A DNA stretch of 64,000 nucleotides from Circinella umbellata (lineage: Eukaryota > Mucoromycota > Mucoromycetes > Mucorales > Lichtheimiaceae), in NCBI GenBank assembly GCA_025093555.1, contig JAIWNF010000063.1:1-64000 (forward strand), written 5' to 3'. A model generated the notes under the pieces. It saw only the letters and a list, made by a program, of their open reading frames with translations, was not told the DNA's origin and searched no databases. Below are positions 61,236 through 64,000 of the stretch, piece after piece (position 1 is the stretch's first letter; each line of letters begins with the position of its first letter). A program made the translations under genes and the position numbers.

Positions 61236-62244
61236 TATGTCTATATTTTTTTTACACAGTTTCTATGAAAGGAGCGAAAACGAGAGTATATAAAAAAAAG
61301 TAATTGAATGAGGGAAGTGAAAATAAAAGAAGGGAAAGGGTTGAGTTTGCTGTTATAATAAAGAAGAAAAGAGGTCTGGAAACACGAGTAATCTTCCTTT
61401 AATGGAAATGATCAATTTCAGGTCTTCGATTGAAAAAAGGTACCAAAATTATTTCATTTAAACAAATAAACCACCTTTCTTTTTGAGCAAAGGGAGTTCT
61501 TCTAATAAATTTAACATCCCTTCTCTTCTTTTTTCATTCATCCATCCTCTCATATGATATTAAATCATTATATCTCTTTATGTAATAGAAAGATTATTAC
61601 TGGTGGAACACAGGGCAGTATTTACTGTTATTCAATAATTTTATTATTCTGTTACGTATTACTAATAACTAGTTTTAGCTCTACCAATATAATAGTCGAT
61701 GACTATAATTAGAAGAAGGAGAACTAAGTATAAATTTAAGTAGTCTTTGTTCCCTCTTCTTCCTCCTTCTTTAACTTACCATTAGCATGTATTATACTTA
61801 TAGATTATATACACACGTCTATAAAATACTCGTGCTCTTTGTTTAAAATGCACACAGTATCTTATTGTGTGCAACACATTTATTTTATTTTATTGTCCAT
61901 AATTATAATTATAAATATACAGTGTTTAATTACACCAATTATTAGTATTATAATTACTATAATACTAATAAATCTACTACTTTCTTTGTGAATATTTATT
62001 ACTAACATTATTTCTTAACTAATCAAGGTTATCTCTACATAAACTAATATGTATTTATGTGGATGGTAGTTGGTATCTTTTAGACTTTGAAATCATTGAT
62101 ACATATTAAAGAAAATTTTCTACACTTTTGGGAGAATGAATGTTAAACCCAGTAACGGTTTTTTTTTTCTTTTGATTTATTTTTCAACAACTCCACCCTT
62201 TTTTCCACATTACTCATATATACACCTAAAAGAACGCGTGCGTC
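61236..62244. other. Divergent intergenic region
   Basis: Lies between the starts of the ankyrin/anillin-like gene (minus) and the coiled-coil gene (plus), so it should carry both promoters. AT-rich, with a CT-rich block at about 61,510-61,560. No RNA gene or repeat was recognised. Confidence 0.5.
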
Positions 62245-64000
62245 ATGTCTAGTTCAAGTTCAAGTTCTAGTGCTAGTAATGAATACCCTAAACGATTGAA
62301 TCAAGCAATGCGGTAAATTACCCTCTTCTTTTTTTACAACAAAATTTACCTATAGCTGACTCAAAATTATTTTTTTATTTAGTGCAATGTATGTTGCTGC
62401 CAACTTATTTAAAGAAATTAATGCAAAGAAAGATCAAAAGAAATCATTGGAGAATATTCAAAAAAGTTTACCAACGTCTTCATTTGCAGCAAATAATGAA
62501 TCCAATGAAAAATTGAGTTAGTTTTTTTTTTTTAAAAAAAAAAGCGATTTATTCTTTATTGTAGCTATTTTAAAAATAAAAAGGTTGACAATTTTTATGC
62601 TAATATAGGTTGATTGATTAATTATTATTATTTTTTAGCTGGCGCTATTCATCAACTTCAACAAGATATTGAACATTTGGAAAGAAAGTATGTAAATTTA
62701 TTATATTATGGCTTAAATAACTTACACTCATAATTCAATTACATTTATATAGACTTCATACCACCGAAAAAGATATTACGAAATTTTTTCATGAAGCCAT
62801 AAATCAGCTTGCCAATCGATCTGTACATGAAGGTGATGAACGTGTCGAATCCACAATGCGAAGAAAGTTAGTTGAAGCTGACAGTAATTTCAACAAAAAG
62901 ACGGAAGAAATTAAAGCCGACATCAAATCACTTTATACTAATAAGTTAAATGTGGATGAAGGAAATAAAAAGATAGCGGATTTGGCTCGTGAATCTCAAG
63001 CTCAATGTTCACAAATGATCCATGAACAAGTTGAAGGTTTACGAACACAAAACAAGGCTGCATTTACCGAATTACGCGACAAATATACAAGTTTATCCAG
63101 CAATCAATATAAAGATCAATTAAAATCAGAAATTTCTAATGAGGTAGCAGAATACGTCAAGCGTCAATTTCGTCCGGAACAGCTATTAGAAATCAAAAAG
63201 TGTGTGATGGAATTGGTTGATAAAATGCAAAAGTCACGATCCGCCTCGTCAGCAACACCAGTAGTGAATACAGAAATGATTCAATCCGAAATTCAAAAAT
63301 ACAATGAAAACGAAGATGCATTACGTAAACAATTGAATGAACTGGATGAATGGATTATACTGAAAAATAAGTTAAAGGATTTAGAAAAGAAAGTTGATAG
63401 AGGAAGTGGGGTTGGATCGTCAAGTATGACAGTAGTTCAGCATTTACGTAATGATATGGGTGAATTGAATCGAAAAATTGATTTAATTAAACAAAGTGTG
63501 GATGCTGTTATTAATAAGTCAGCAACTCCAGATCAACAACGGGAACAAATGGATATTTTTAATAAAAGAATACAAGATATTGCTCGTGATTTACAAATTA
63601 ATGGAAGTGTAATGGAAATGACAACTATGGGTGATAGAGTTGATGAAACCGAATTAGCACGAGGTCGACGAAAATCACCACTTAGTGTAAATGATGTATC
63701 GACAGAAACAGAACGACAGAAAAAACGACAACGTACCGATAAAAATGGTGCCATCACTAGTCGAGATCATAGCAACACCAATAGTGACATTGCCACTACT
63801 ATTAATGATAATAATAATCTATTGGAAGAAAAATTATTGACACTAGAACAAAAACAAACAAGTCTAACAGAATATATCGACTCATTCCGATCCAATGTAT
63901 TAAATCCAGAATTCCCACAACGATTACAAACAATAGTGTCAGATATTGAAATGTCCTTACGTAGCCATGAAGAGATTATCGCTCATTTGGTGGATCCTGT
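62245..64000 (+). CDS. Coiled-coil protein, partial (runs off the right edge)
   Basis: Translation starts at ATG 62245 with MSSSSSSSSASNEYPK. Exons 62245-62312, 62393-62516, 62639-62687 and 62753 onward join in frame through GT..AG introns and stay open to the window end. After the Ser-rich start, nearly all visible sequence is heptad-like and charged (KKTEEIKADIKSLYTNKLN, KQLNELDEWIILKNKLKDLE, LEEKLLTLEQKQTSLTEYI), so long coiled coils are expected. A basic patch (ERQKKRQRTDKNG) could be a nuclear localisation signal. No catalytic or membrane motif is seen. Family not recognised; structural or SMC-like roles are possible but unsupported. Confidence 0.75.

Noticed and set aside
1..64000. CRISPR array, rRNA genes, LTR retrotransposon pairs
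   Set aside because: No regularly spaced identical repeats, no rRNA core sequences and no long direct repeats bounding a reverse transcriptase were seen.

Overview
The window is AT-rich eukaryotic DNA. Most genes are split by short introns (roughly 50-250 bp, GT..AG), coding is on both strands, and poly-A/T tracts are common. The protein families suggest an early-diverging, Mucoromycota-like fungus: a Bud4/anillin-like C2 protein fused to an ankyrin-like N-terminus, a TPR/F-box/LRR protein, a Pcl-type cyclin, a large ArAE_2_N/DUF2421 membrane protein, and a rich set of fungal DNA transposons (KDZ, MULE, Tnp2/CACTA-type, Tc1/mariner, DIRS-type tyrosine recombinase). The genus cannot be fixed from the sequence alone.

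Layout. 1-3.4 kb: mostly non-coding, with a GC-richer repeated module and one small three-exon gene of unknown function. 3.9-8.8 kb: a decayed Tnp2-type transposase on the + strand facing a decayed unknown gene on the - strand. 9.4-12.5 kb: a nested pair, in which an apparently intact Tc1/mariner element (TA duplications, about 216-bp inverted repeats, 439-aa transposase) sits inside a roughly 1-kb hAT-like non-autonomous element with an exact 8-bp target duplication. 13.2-14.4 kb: inverted repeats, the C-terminal half of a tyrosine recombinase, and a 29-bp minisatellite. 14.7-35.8 kb: two same-strand copies of a MULE transposase carrying a C-terminal OTU protease domain (an old one at 15.2-19.5 kb, a much better preserved one at 32.3-35.4 kb). 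Between them lie a truncated KDZ transposase, a functional-looking epoxide hydrolase gene with a decayed tandem duplicate, and a wax-synthase-type MBOAT acyltransferase.

36.4-49.2 kb is the gene-dense, conserved part: a DUF2421/ArAE_2_N multi-pass membrane protein, a PHO85-type cyclin, an RKM4/SETD6-like lysine methyltransferase sharing a 137-bp divergent promoter region with a tRNA pseudouridine synthase (Pus3/Deg1), and a TPR/F-box/LRR protein resembling Dia2/Pof3. 49.5-50.0 kb holds a 466-bp MITE with a perfect 9-bp target duplication. 51.2-56.6 kb is a tandem array of three hormone-sensitive-lipase-type esterases, two intact and one decayed with its catalytic Asp changed. 57.9-61.2 kb encodes the ankyrin/anillin-like protein, and the window ends inside a coiled-coil protein gene (62.2 kb onward).

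Recurring themes are tandem duplication followed by decay of one copy (epoxide hydrolases, esterases, MULEs) and heavy transposon layering in the first 36 kb. The ordinary cellular genes (membrane transporter-like protein, cyclin, methyltransferase, tRNA modification, ubiquitin ligase adaptor, cortex/septation-type scaffold) do not form one pathway. The unusual biology here is in the mobile elements.
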